In this document: positions 1 through 6,639 of the stretch, one piece after another
Layout: every line of letters begins with the position of its first letter
Numbering within the stretch: the first letter of the stretch is position 1
Source of the DNA: Fervidobacterium sp.
GTDB lineage: Bacteria; Thermotogota; Thermotogae; Thermotogales; Fervidobacteriaceae
Assembly: GCA_003522805.1 (NCBI GenBank)
Contig: DPIB01000071.1
Span: 1 to 10,095 of the forward strand
Direction of reading: 5' to 3'
Length of the DNA: 10,095 bases
The notes under the pieces: generated by a model
What the model was told of the DNA's origin: nothing
Databases searched by the model: none
The model's input: the letters and a program-made list of their open reading frames with translations, nothing else
Program-made: the position numbers and the translations under genes

Positions 1-350
1 AACCTTTCACTATTCAGCTATTGTATGAAACTACTAGCTATACACAAAATATCACACTTGGTATAGATAGTGGTTATAACTACATAGGTTTCTCTGCTGT
101 CACAGAAAAAGAGGAATTAATATGTGGTGAAGTTAAACTAAGGGATGATATATCTGAGCTTCTTAAAGAAAGGCGGATGTATCGTAGAATTAGGCGCAAT
201 AGACTTAGATATAGGAAACCTAGATTTGATAACAGAATTTCATCTAAGAAAGAAGGTTGATTAGCGCCCTCTATTAAACACAAGTTAGATTCTCATGTTA
301 GGTTTATTAATTATCTTAAATTATCTTCAGACAACTCATTTTCAAGATGA
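1..350 (+). pseudogene. Remnant of an IscB-type RRXRR nuclease gene, truncated and interrupted
   Basis: The reading frame is already open at base 3 and encodes PFTIQLLYETT, then the RuvC-I strand LGIDSGYNYIGFS, then an arginine-rich stretch (ERRMYRRIRRNRLRYRKPRFDNR) that matches the RRXRR/bridge-helix region of IscB-type RNA-guided nucleases of the IS200/IS605 group. A TGA at 258-260 falls where the family normally has Trp (KEG-W-LAPSI). The same frame continues recognisably with LAPSIKHKLDSHVRFINYLK to about 320, and a second TGA follows at 348-350. RuvC-II, the HNH domain and RuvC-III are absent, so no active nuclease can be made. The N-terminus and any omegaRNA would lie left of the window. 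An IscB relative without HNH (IsrB) cannot be excluded, because the distinguishing part is gone. A TTG at 21 is only an internal codon, not a real start. Confidence 0.85.
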
Positions 351-377
351 TTTCAAAAACTGAACTATTTATATGAC

Positions 378-386
378 TGGTAAGAT
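378..386 (+). promoter_or_regulatory. Possible extended -10 promoter for the envelope block
   Basis: TGGTAAGAT has the form of an extended -10 element (TGn plus TAAGAT). It lies 43 bp before the ATG at 429, in the only obvious leader ahead of the Ompalpha-like gene. I see no good -35 hexamer at the expected distance, so this is a weak prediction. Confidence 0.25.
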
Positions 387-404
387 ACTGAGAGAGTAGG
401 GTAT

Positions 405-415
405 TAGAGTCTCTA
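405..415. promoter_or_regulatory. 11-bp palindrome in the leader of the Ompalpha-like gene
   Basis: TAGAG-T-CTCTA is a perfect inverted repeat with 5-bp arms and a one-base centre. It sits between the candidate -10 element and the ribosome binding site (GAGGTG, 418-423). It could be an operator or a small hairpin affecting translation, but it is short enough to occur by chance. Confidence 0.25.
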
Positions 416-428
416 GTGAGGTGGTTTG

Positions 429-632
429 ATGTTTAACAGGAAATTTCTTACTTACCTACCGCTAATAACAGTTTTATTATTGCTCTTGTTTTATTCACCA
501 TTCATAACTTCTGTCATGGGGGCAACTATAAACGATTTGTCTCCAGCTTCTTCACAGTACAAAGCTGTGAATTTTCTAGTCGATAGAAAAATTATGGAAG
601 TTGATCAAAATAACAATTTTAAACCATCGTAA
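429..632 (+). CDS. N-terminal fragment: signal peptide plus first half of SLH domain
   Basis: This 67-residue product would end at the in-frame TAA. Residues 1-31 form a long signal peptide: Arg and Lys near the start, a Leu-rich core (ITVLLLLLFY), and probable cleavage around SVMG-A. Residues 33-67 contain the first helix of an SLH domain (INDLSPASSQYKAVNFLVDRK, then IMEVDQ and NNFKPS). The second SLH helix lies beyond the stop, so the fragment alone is unlikely to fold or bind cell wall. Confidence 0.6.
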   Translation: MFNRKFLTYLPLITVLLLLLFYSPFITSVMGATINDLSPASSQYKAVNFLVDRKIMEVDQNNNFKPS

Positions 633-635
633 CTT

Positions 636-1811
636 GTGTCGAAATTAGACCTTGCTAAATACTTATACAACTTGATAGTCTATTACAAGCTCGAGAATCT
701 GAGTACCTCCAGTGTTGAAGGTGAATTAAGTAAACTACAGTCACGTGTTTCTTCTCTCGAGAAACAAGTTCAGACCAGTAGTTCGGCTCAGTCAAGCATA
801 CAAAATGACATAAGCGATATCAAGAAAAGGCTTACGTCTCTTGAAAGTAAAGTTGGGGCAATTACTACACAAACACCTCAGATTTCCCAATCTTCCCAGA
901 CAAAGGATGTATCAAAAGACTTGGAACAATTGTCGAAAAGAATTTCGGCACTTGAACAAGCTGATATTCAAATGAATAGTAAGATATCCAGCCTTAATAG
1001 CGAATTGAGTAAGATATCGTCTATCAGTACTGAGCTAGCTAAGATACCAAACCTCAGCAACGAGATCAATAAGATACCGACTCTTAATAGTGATCTCAAC
1101 GCCCTTAAAACAGAGGTAAAAAGTAATACCCAGAGAATTGAATCGAAAATAGCCGCACTAGAAAATAGTATAAATTCAAGTCAGCAAGACATAGGAAAGA
1201 TTTCGACCCTCAGTACTCAGATATCGAAGTTGGAAGGGAGAATTTCGGCACTTGAAGAATCTCAGCGGAAAGATCTTTCTAATGTTGAAAACATGGTTAT
1301 TCAAAATTCAAAAGAGATAGAAAAACTGAAAACACTTAACAATCTTTATACTTCAGCTAGCAAAGAAATTGACTCACTGATGCAGAGAGTTTCAAAGATC
1401 GAAGAAGTTATCAACAGAGGTGATGATTTTATAGAAAAGCTGGATGCAATTGATGTCCTTACGGTTGTTGATTTTGTTGGTAATTTCCAGATATTGTCAA
1501 ACCGGTTTGATCAACTCGTGGCAAAATACACAAAAATTGAAGAGCAAATGCGCTCATTTTCTGTTGAACAGCAGTATATCATAGATGAAATTTCAAATGT
1601 TAAGAGCAGCATAGAAAAAACTAGTGATCTGTCGGTTAAGGTATCTGAGCTTTCTAGTAGTCAAGAAAAGACTGATTTGGAAGTAGAAAATCTTAATAAG
1701 GAAGTAGAGAGCTTACGTTCTGAACTTCAGTTCACAAGATGGTTAGCTATTGCAGGGACTGTTACATCTGTAGTACTTGGTTTGATTTTTATCGTTACTG
1801 CAGGTCAGTAA
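636..1811 (+). CDS. C-terminal fragment: rest of SLH, coiled coil, membrane anchor
   Basis: This open frame could only be translated separately if initiation occurred at GTG 636, just after the stop. No Shine-Dalgarno sequence precedes that codon, and the product would lack a signal peptide. Residues 2-18 complete the SLH domain (KLDLAKYLYNLIVYYK). From about residue 25 to 365 the protein is almost entirely coiled coil, rich in Ser, Lys, Glu, Ile and Leu and without proline-rich breaks. It includes an unusual run of four ten-residue repeats. A hydrophobic segment (about residues 369-387, WLAIAGTVTSVVLGLIFIV) ends the chain and fits the Ompalpha-type outer membrane anchor. Most likely this is the stranded body of the interrupted gene rather than an independent protein. 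Confidence 0.55.
   Translation: MSKLDLAKYLYNLIVYYKLENLSTSSVEGELSKLQSRVSSLEKQVQTSSSAQSSIQNDISDIKKRLTSLESKVGAITTQTPQISQSSQTKDVSKDLEQLSKRISALEQADIQMNSKISSLNSELSKISSISTELAKIPNLSNEINKIPTLNSDLNALKTEVKSNTQRIESKIAALENSINSSQQDIGKISTLSTQISKLEGRISALEESQRKDLSNVENMVIQNSKEIEKLKTLNNLYTSASKEIDSLMQRVSKIEEVINRGDDFIEKLDAIDVLTVVDFVGNFQILSNRFDQLVAKYTKIEEQMRSFSVEQQYIIDEISNVKSSIEKTSDLSVKVSELSSSQEKTDLEVENLNKEVESLRSELQFTRWLAIAGTVTSVVLGLIFIVTAGQ
939..1256 (+). repeat. 18-bp direct repeat pair encoding RISALE
   Basis: The identical 18-mer AGAATTTCGGCACTTGAA occurs at 939-956 and again at 1239-1256, in the same frame (RISALE). Exactly 300 bp separate the two starts, which equals ten of the 30-bp units found between them. 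This fits growth of the coiled coil by internal duplication. Confidence 0.7.
981..1100 (+). repeat. Four tandem 30-bp coding repeats (ten-residue repeats)
   Basis: Four consecutive 30-bp units start at 981, 1011, 1041 and 1071, each beginning AAGATATC or AAGATACC. They encode KISSLNSELS, KISSISTELA, KIPNLSNEIN and KIPTLNSDLN. Hydrophobic residues occupy positions 2, 5 and 9 of each unit. A diverged fifth copy, KISTLSTQIS, lies at 1197-1226. The units lie in the coiled-coil rod and differ enough to be old duplications. Confidence 0.85.
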
Positions 1812-1831
1812 TCTGTAATCATCAATTGTTG

Positions 1832-1839
1832 GGTGGTGA
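1832..1839 (+). promoter_or_regulatory. Ribosome binding site that selects the TTG start of the patatin gene
   Basis: GGTGGTGA differs by one base from the ideal GGAGGTGA and lies 8 nt before TTG 1848. The alternative GTG codons at 1833 and 1836 fall inside this motif and have no such site upstream. Confidence 0.65.
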
Positions 1840-1847
1840 ATTCTGAG

Positions 1848-2627
1848 TTGATCGGTCTAGCATTGGAAGCAGGAGGAGTTAAAGGTTTTTCACATATAGC
1901 TACTTTGAAGGTATTTGAGATGTGTAACGCAAAAGTAGATGTAATAGCAGGATCTTCTGCAGGTGCTATAGTAGGGGCATTGTACTCCTTATATGGTGAT
2001 GCGGATCAAGTCTACGATGAGTTTTCAAAGAACGTTATCTCATTTCTAAAAGGTAAGGCGATAAAATCCTCTGTCCCTATGTTCGAGTTTGTTATGAGGA
2101 AGGCTTTAATTACCTTGGATGATTACTATGAATTTTTCAAAGCACTCTTTGGAAAAACAAAATTCTCGGAACTTAGGACGAAGTTGATAGTTGTAGCCTT
2201 CGACTGTGAAGAATATCAATCAGTGGTCATAGACGAAGGATTCATAGTTGATGCTGTTCTAGCGAGCTGTACAGTACCGGGCGTTTTTGAACCTACTTAT
2301 ATAGGTGGTTCAAAAGTTTTAGATGGCGGAGTACTTTCACCACTTCCTACCGAAGAACTGAAGGAACTTGGTGCGGACAAGATAGTTGCAAGTATATTTG
2401 AAGAGGAAATACCAGATTACCAGACGCAATTTGAACTACTTTCGACCATTGACACAATAAAGGGGCGTGAGATACTTGAAGAAGAATTGAAATTGGCAGA
2501 TTTTGTCTTCAGCTATCCTGTTGAGGTAGAATGGAGTGAGTTTGAAAAGCATGAGCAAGTCTACACAGATGCTATGAAAGTTGCTATGGATAGGAGAGAT
2601 CAATTTGAGAATTTCATTAGGCGGTGA
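1848..2627 (+). CDS. Patatin-family phospholipase/esterase
   Basis: This encodes a 259-residue patatin-like serine hydrolase of the RssA type, expected to cleave acyl esters of phospholipids or related lipids with a Ser-Asp dyad. The glycine-rich oxyanion loop GGVKG is at residues 9-13, the nucleophile elbow GSSAG at 35-39 (Ser37), and the Asp motif LDGG at about 158-161 (Asp159). There is no signal peptide or membrane segment, so it is probably cytoplasmic or peripheral. I chose TTG 1848 because it has a good ribosome binding site and because patatins usually begin just before the first beta strand (here IGLALEAGG). GTG 1833 would add five residues. The gene follows the Ompalpha-like gene by 36 bp, and its 3' end overlaps the next gene, a divergent homologue. 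The natural substrate cannot be read from the sequence. Confidence 0.92.
   Translation: MIGLALEAGGVKGFSHIATLKVFEMCNAKVDVIAGSSAGAIVGALYSLYGDADQVYDEFSKNVISFLKGKAIKSSVPMFEFVMRKALITLDDYYEFFKALFGKTKFSELRTKLIVVAFDCEEYQSVVIDEGFIVDAVLASCTVPGVFEPTYIGGSKVLDGGVLSPLPTEELKELGADKIVASIFEEEIPDYQTQFELLSTIDTIKGREILEEELKLADFVFSYPVEVEWSEFEKHEQVYTDAMKVAMDRRDQFENFIRR
2593..2598 (+). promoter_or_regulatory. Ribosome binding site inside the patatin gene for the downstream overlapping gene
   Basis: GGAGAG lies 6 nt before TTG 2605, within the last codons of the patatin gene. It supports an internal TTG start and a 23-bp overlap, which suggests translational coupling of the two genes. Confidence 0.6.
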
Positions 2628-3369
2628 TGTGGTTCAATATCTTGGAACAGTTGGATTTTTCAAGGCTTTAGAAGAGTCGGAGGATATGAATAGCGATTTT
2701 TTTGAGATACACTGTTGTGGTTTCTCGTGTATTCCAGCAATACTCTGGCAGTATGACTCCAAGACCTCGTATGCGAGGGTATCAAAAATGTGGGGAGAAG
2801 CTATCAAGCTTTTCAAATCTGTGTCTAATCCTTCTTTGTCTCGTATGAGTAAAAGTATCTCACTATTGTACAATGTTCAAAAGAAAATCAAAAACCAAGA
2901 AGAAAATGAAAAAATGATAGAATTCGTGCAAAAATGGGTACCCAAATTTGATATCGATGATACTCTTAAAGTAAAAGTACATGCATTTGACATGTCGGAA
3001 AAGAAAGAAAAGATGCTATTCGGGAATTCACTGGAGGTATTATCGAAAGCAGTAACTTACCCAATAGATTTCTCGCCAATTGATAATTATGTTTCTCTAG
3101 CATGGGTATTTGGAATTCCTGAGGGAGATGGTATAATATATATCGATTGGCTCAATTCTTTTACCCCTCAGAAGGCTGCTGACTATCTTCTGTTGTCCAC
3201 TTTTTCACGGACATCTAAGTTGATTAAAGATCGTTCCAATAGATCTCGTTTTTCAACCTCGATACAAATTTCCGATGTTCGAAATCTTAGCGTGATAAGT
3301 AACAGGTTCTATCTTGCAGGTAAGAAAGTTGTTGAAAGTCTTGCCATGCTGTCAAAAGGTAGGAGGTAG
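2605..3369 (+). CDS. Divergent patatin-like protein, probably catalytically impaired
   Basis: This 254-residue protein is not readily recognised by motif, but its start parallels the patatin upstream: RISLGGDVVQYLGTVGFFKALEE matches the strand, glycine loop and helix that open the fold. The oxyanion loop GGxKG has become GGDVVQ. The nucleophile elbow GxSxG has become GFSCI (39-43), which keeps Ser41 but loses the last glycine. A later YIDW (about 179-182) sits where the patatin Asp-Gly-Gly motif is expected and keeps only the Asp. There is no signal peptide. I chose TTG 2605 for its ribosome binding site and because the fold begins there; TTG 2581 would add eight residues. The stop lies just before the LptA-like gene. 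I infer a pseudoenzyme paralogue that may pair with or regulate the patatin; altered catalysis remains possible. Confidence 0.72.
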   Translation: MRISLGGDVVQYLGTVGFFKALEESEDMNSDFFEIHCCGFSCIPAILWQYDSKTSYARVSKMWGEAIKLFKSVSNPSLSRMSKSISLLYNVQKKIKNQEENEKMIEFVQKWVPKFDIDDTLKVKVHAFDMSEKKEKMLFGNSLEVLSKAVTYPIDFSPIDNYVSLAWVFGIPEGDGIIYIDWLNSFTPQKAADYLLLSTFSRTSKLIKDRSNRSRFSTSIQISDVRNLSVISNRFYLAGKKVVESLAMLSKGRR

Positions 3370-3373
3370 GAGT

Positions 3374-4051
3374 ATGAAAAGTTCGAAGGTAGTTATATGG
3401 ACGCTGTTGATCATATTGCTTTCTGTAGTCATCGTTTTTGCTCAAACAACAACGACAACAACGACAACTAGTGCAAAAAAATCGAAGACGGTAAGGGTTT
3501 CGGCAGACTATGTTGAGCCAAAAAGTGATGTTATTTACTATAAAGGCAAAGTGTTTGTCAACATCGATGAGGACAAAGTCAGTGTCAAGACGACAGAAAT
3601 GTATGTAAAGAAAGTTGGAGACAAATGGAGAAATGTTGAAATACCTGTGAAATCTGAATTCAGTTTCGATGGTGGAAGTGCCGTTGCAGACAAGATGACG
3701 TACGACCTTGACAACAGAACGGGAACACTTGTGAATACCACTATCACGATCATCGATACTAAGAGCAACGAGAAAATAATAATAGTGGCAGATAATGTGA
3801 ACTATGATCTGGAGAATGACAAGTATAATGGCACAAAAAAAGGTGGAGTAAATATCACAAAAGGTGATATTACTGCAATTGGCGATAAATTCGATTACGA
3901 TAAGAAAAAAGGAGAACTAATACTTGTCGGAGCTGTAGTCATCAACGATTCTAAAAAAGGTATAAAAATGACAGCATCGGATGCAGTTATCAATACAGAA
4001 AACAACGACATGAAAGCAAACAATGTGAATATAGAGCTTAAAGTGGAATAA
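3374..4051 (+). CDS. Exported LptA/OstA-like repeat protein
   Basis: This is a 225-residue protein with a clear signal peptide (residues 1-23, hydrophobic core about 7-21, likely cleavage after VFA), then a tract of eight threonines (25-32). The rest is a series of short beta repeats of the OstA/LptA type (form: AD-x-Y-D-...-G-x-V-x-I), starting near residues 44, 105, 139, 170 and 201. In Proteobacteria, LptA forms a periplasmic beta-groove bridge that carries lipopolysaccharide from inner to outer membrane. Thermotogales are not known for classical LPS, so the cargo here is unknown. ATG 3374 is chosen for AGGAGG at 3361-3366 (7-nt spacing) and for the signal peptide starting exactly there. 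The gene follows the divergent patatin-like gene by 4 bp, which supports a shared envelope-lipid role. The family is fairly sure; the function is inferred. Confidence 0.83.
   Translation: MKSSKVVIWTLLIILLSVVIVFAQTTTTTTTTSAKKSKTVRVSADYVEPKSDVIYYKGKVFVNIDEDKVSVKTTEMYVKKVGDKWRNVEIPVKSEFSFDGGSAVADKMTYDLDNRTGTLVNTTITIIDTKSNEKIIIVADNVNYDLENDKYNGTKKGGVNITKGDITAIGDKFDYDKKKGELILVGAVVINDSKKGIKMTASDAVINTENNDMKANNVNIELKVE
3446..3469 (+). repeat. Short tandem repeat encoding eight threonines
   Basis: The 9-bp unit ACAACAACG occurs twice in a row and is followed by ACAACT, giving eight Thr codons directly after the signal peptide. Such a tract can change length by slippage and probably forms a flexible linker between the membrane and the beta repeats. 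Confidence 0.75.
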
Positions 4052-4077
4052 GAGAAATAGGAGAAAGGAGTTCGTTA

Positions 4078-5001
4078 ATGCACAAGTTCATAATTTCTGG
4101 TCCAACAGGTTCAGGAAAGACAGAGTTAGCTGTTGGAATAGCTGAGCATTTACCTATAGAAATCATCTCGATGGATTCCAGGCAGATTTACAAACACATG
4201 GACATAGGTACAGCAAAGCCAGATCCCTATCAACTCATTTCTGTAAAGCATCATATGATAGATATAATAGAACCATCAGAGTATTTCAACGCTTTTTTGT
4301 ATCAAAAGATGGCTAAAGAAATTGAAAAAGACATAATAGAAAGAGGCAAAATACCCATATACGTTGGTGGAACAGGATTATATATCGATGCACTAGTGAA
4401 AGGTTTTTTTGAAGGTGTACCGAGAGATGAGAACATAAGAAAAGAGCTCAACAAACTTAATGAACAAGAGCCTGGAATACTCAGAAAAATGCTTGAAGAA
4501 TTCGATCCTGAAGCAGCATCAAGAATCCACGTTCAAGACATGAAGAGAACGATAAGAGCATTAGAAGTGTACCTTAAAACAGGAAGGAGAATCTCTGAGC
4601 TTCAAAACCAAACAGTCAAGGATTCAGAAAAATGCTTTACACTGGTAGTTCTGAATCGTAACAGGGAAGAACTATACGAGAGAATAAACAACAGAGTAGA
4701 CAAAATGATAGAATATGGATTGATAGATGAGGTAAAAAACCTAGTGTCAAACTATGGGACAACTCCTGAGGCATTCAAAACTATTGGATACAGAGAGATC
4801 ATGGATTATCTAGATGGATTATACTCACTTGAAACCGCTGCCCAACTTATTAAACGCAATTCTCGTCACTATGCGCGTAGGCAGATCATCTATCTAAGAA
4901 GGTTTAAGAACGCAATATGGGTAGATGGAACCGAAGGCGATGTAGAAGAAAATGTCATCAGGTTGATTGAAGAAACATTCTCAAATACCCCAAAAAGCTG
5001 A
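4078..5001 (+). CDS. miaA: tRNA dimethylallyltransferase
   Basis: MiaA transfers a dimethylallyl group from DMAPP to N6 of A37 in tRNAs that read codons beginning with U, the first step toward ms2i6A. The 307-residue length is normal for the family. The P-loop GPTGSGKT is at residues 8-15. The family motif SMDSRQIYKHMDIGTAKP (31-48) supplies the catalytic Asp33. Further hallmarks are HHMID (58-62), YVGGTGLYIDALVKG (95-109) and TIGYREIMDYL near residue 235. ATG 4078 has AAGGAG 7 nt upstream. The gene begins 26 bp after the LptA-like gene and is followed by dnaX after 61 bp. In E. coli miaA is followed by hfq; here it is not. Confidence 0.97.
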   Translation: MHKFIISGPTGSGKTELAVGIAEHLPIEIISMDSRQIYKHMDIGTAKPDPYQLISVKHHMIDIIEPSEYFNAFLYQKMAKEIEKDIIERGKIPIYVGGTGLYIDALVKGFFEGVPRDENIRKELNKLNEQEPGILRKMLEEFDPEAASRIHVQDMKRTIRALEVYLKTGRRISELQNQTVKDSEKCFTLVVLNRNREELYERINNRVDKMIEYGLIDEVKNLVSNYGTTPEAFKTIGYREIMDYLDGLYSLETAAQLIKRNSRHYARRQIIYLRRFKNAIWVDGTEGDVEENVIRLIEETFSNTPKS

Positions 5002-5062
5002 AAAGATGTTAAAACATTCCAACATCAACCCCTAAAAAGATTTGATTTGAGGTGAAAAGTAC

Positions 5063-6601
5063 ATGGAAGCACTCTACAGAAAATACCGTCCCGCTCAGTT
5101 TTCTGAGATCGTTGGTCAAGAACATATAAAGAGACTTCTGAAGAATGCCCTTGAAAAGAGAATGATATCACACGCCTACATTTTTGCTGGGCCTCGTGGT
5201 ACTGGTAAAACAACCACTGCAAGATTAATTGCCAAATCTCTTAATTGCGAAAAACACCAATTCTCCGAGCCATGTAACGAGTGTTCTTCTTGTAAAGCAG
5301 TAGATAGTGGTTCACATCTCGATGTGATAGAATTAGATGCGGCATCCAATAGGGGTATTGATGAAATAAGAAGGATAAGAGACGGCGTTAACTTCAGCCC
5401 TGCTATGGGTAAGTACAAGGTTTACATAATTGATGAAGTTCATATGCTAACTCGAGAGGCATTTAATGCGTTGCTAAAAACTCTAGAAGAACCTCCAGAA
5501 CACGTGGTTTTTATTCTTGCTACCACGAATCCTGAAAAAATTCCACCTACTATTACTTCACGTTGCCAAGTTCTAGATTTTAAAAATATTCAAAGCGAAG
5601 CGATAGTGAACAGACTCAGAGAGATTTCTTCAATAGAAGGATTCGACATAGACACAGAAGCATTGCTGAAAATTGCTAGAAAGGCTTCGGGAGGGCTTCG
5701 GGACGCTTTATCTATTCTTGAGCAAGTTATTAGGTATACTGGTGGAGAAGTAACTGTCCAAGCGGTGGATGAGGCACTTGGACTTGTCGATGAGGTGGTC
5801 ATAGCCAATTTCGTAAACTCTATACTTGAAAACGATGTACATACTGTACTCAATATAACAGAAGAAGTTTACATTGAGCGTGGTGACTATGACACATTTC
5901 TGACTCAGCTTATCGAATACACGCTTGAGAAGAAAACGAGCTTTTTGACCAGCCTGGCATTGGAGTTTTTTGGAATAATGAAAGATTTGAAATTTTCAGA
6001 AGAGAAACTACTGATTGCAAAACTATTGTTTGCAAATCTTGCCGAGAAGTTTGGTTCTGCTAACGCAACGAACCCAGAGGCCATGCCTAAAGATAGAAAG
6101 AATAGCGTTAAAGATGGTATTAAAACTACCGAACATCTGGAGCAAAACATCGGAAAGAATTCGCATGATGAACCTGTCTCATCTAAGAAGCCACCTTTAG
6201 ACGAATTCCCGAGAGCACAGACAAAGAATCAGATAAATGAGCAAATGGTAGAGCAAGTAAACAAGCCTGAGAATTTACCAGTTAATGTAGAAAAGAACGC
6301 AAAGAATATATTACCAACTGCAACTATGGAAGTATTGGAAGAACTCAAATTGAATGGTGACCTTTCCATATTTGTTGGTCTATCCTTGGCAACTGTGTAT
6401 GAGAATGAAGATTCGATAAGAATCGTTTTTGATGAATCAAAACAATTTAGTTATGAAGTTATAAGAGAGAGAAAAGACGAAATTGCAGTGTTGTACAAGA
6501 ACAAAACAGGCTTAAATAGGGAGGTCATTGTCGAACTCTCCAATGAAATACAAGATCCTGTTGTAGAGAAATTGAAAATGCTCTTCGGAAATCTTGAATA
6601 G
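5063..6601 (+). CDS. dnaX: DNA polymerase III subunit gamma/tau
   Basis: This is the ATPase subunit of the clamp loader, which opens and loads the beta sliding clamp and organises the replicative polymerase. The first 330 or so residues are the conserved AAA+ part: YRKYRPAQFSEIVGQE at 5-20, Walker A GPRGTGKT at 43-50, a zinc site with Cys62, Cys71, Cys74 and Cys77, Walker B IIDEVH at 122-127, and the SRC motif with arginine finger at 166-168. A charged, low-complexity linker (about 345-420) leads to a short C-terminal domain (about 423-512), where tau-type contacts would lie. I see no A-rich slippery heptamer in the correct phase after the ATPase core, so a separate gamma form made by frameshifting is not evident. 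ATG 5063 has GAGGTGA 7 nt upstream. Confidence 0.97.
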   Translation: MEALYRKYRPAQFSEIVGQEHIKRLLKNALEKRMISHAYIFAGPRGTGKTTTARLIAKSLNCEKHQFSEPCNECSSCKAVDSGSHLDVIELDAASNRGIDEIRRIRDGVNFSPAMGKYKVYIIDEVHMLTREAFNALLKTLEEPPEHVVFILATTNPEKIPPTITSRCQVLDFKNIQSEAIVNRLREISSIEGFDIDTEALLKIARKASGGLRDALSILEQVIRYTGGEVTVQAVDEALGLVDEVVIANFVNSILENDVHTVLNITEEVYIERGDYDTFLTQLIEYTLEKKTSFLTSLALEFFGIMKDLKFSEEKLLIAKLLFANLAEKFGSANATNPEAMPKDRKNSVKDGIKTTEHLEQNIGKNSHDEPVSSKKPPLDEFPRAQTKNQINEQMVEQVNKPENLPVNVEKNAKNILPTATMEVLEELKLNGDLSIFVGLSLATVYENEDSIRIVFDESKQFSYEVIRERKDEIAVLYKNKTGLNREVIVELSNEIQDPVVEKLKMLFGNLE

Positions 6602-6639
6602 ATTTCTGTGAAAAACAAGTATCAAAACGAGGTGATTGT

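Larger units (their letters stand above)
429..1811 (+). pseudogene. Ompalpha-like SLH/coiled-coil toga protein, split by an in-frame TAA
   Basis: Two open segments lie in the same frame and are separated by a single TAA codon at 630-632. Read through, they would give about 460 residues: signal peptide, one SLH domain, a very long coiled coil and a C-terminal membrane segment. That is the architecture of Ompalpha, the rod-like spacer of the Thermotoga outer envelope, in which the SLH end faces the cell wall and the C-terminus anchors in the outer membrane. T. maritima Ompalpha is about 400 residues, so this is a somewhat longer relative. The stop falls inside the SLH domain, between FKPS and LVSKLDLAKYLYNLI, and no bases appear to be missing. 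It could be a true nonsense mutation, a sequencing error or a readthrough site. The start is ATG 429 (GAGGTG at 418-423, 5-nt spacing) rather than the TTG at 426. Both sides of the stop look well preserved, which suggests recent loss or an error. Confidence 0.8.

Noticed and set aside
258..260. TGA read as tryptophan, implying a recoded genetic code
   Set aside because: TGA ends miaA and the patatin gene normally, and the IscB frame is also truncated, so simple decay is enough.
636..638. GTG as a genuine start for an independent coiled-coil protein
   Set aside because: It has no ribosome binding site, lies within an SLH domain, and the product would lack a signal peptide despite an outer-membrane-type anchor.
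981..1100. Regular 30-bp spaced repeats as a possible CRISPR array
   Set aside because: The units are directly adjacent without spacers, vary in sequence, and encode in-frame coiled-coil repeats.
5005..5026. GATGTT...AACATC inverted repeat between miaA and dnaX as a terminator
   Set aside because: The stem is only 6 AT-rich base pairs with a 10-nt loop and no following T-run.
5025..5853. Minus-strand open frames opposite dnaX and other genes
   Set aside because: They lie opposite strongly conserved coding sequence, show no recognisable protein motif, and have no convincing ribosome binding sites.
6060..6340. Programmed frameshift in dnaX producing a short gamma form
   Set aside because: I found no A AAA AAG-type slippery heptamer in the right phase after the ATPase core.
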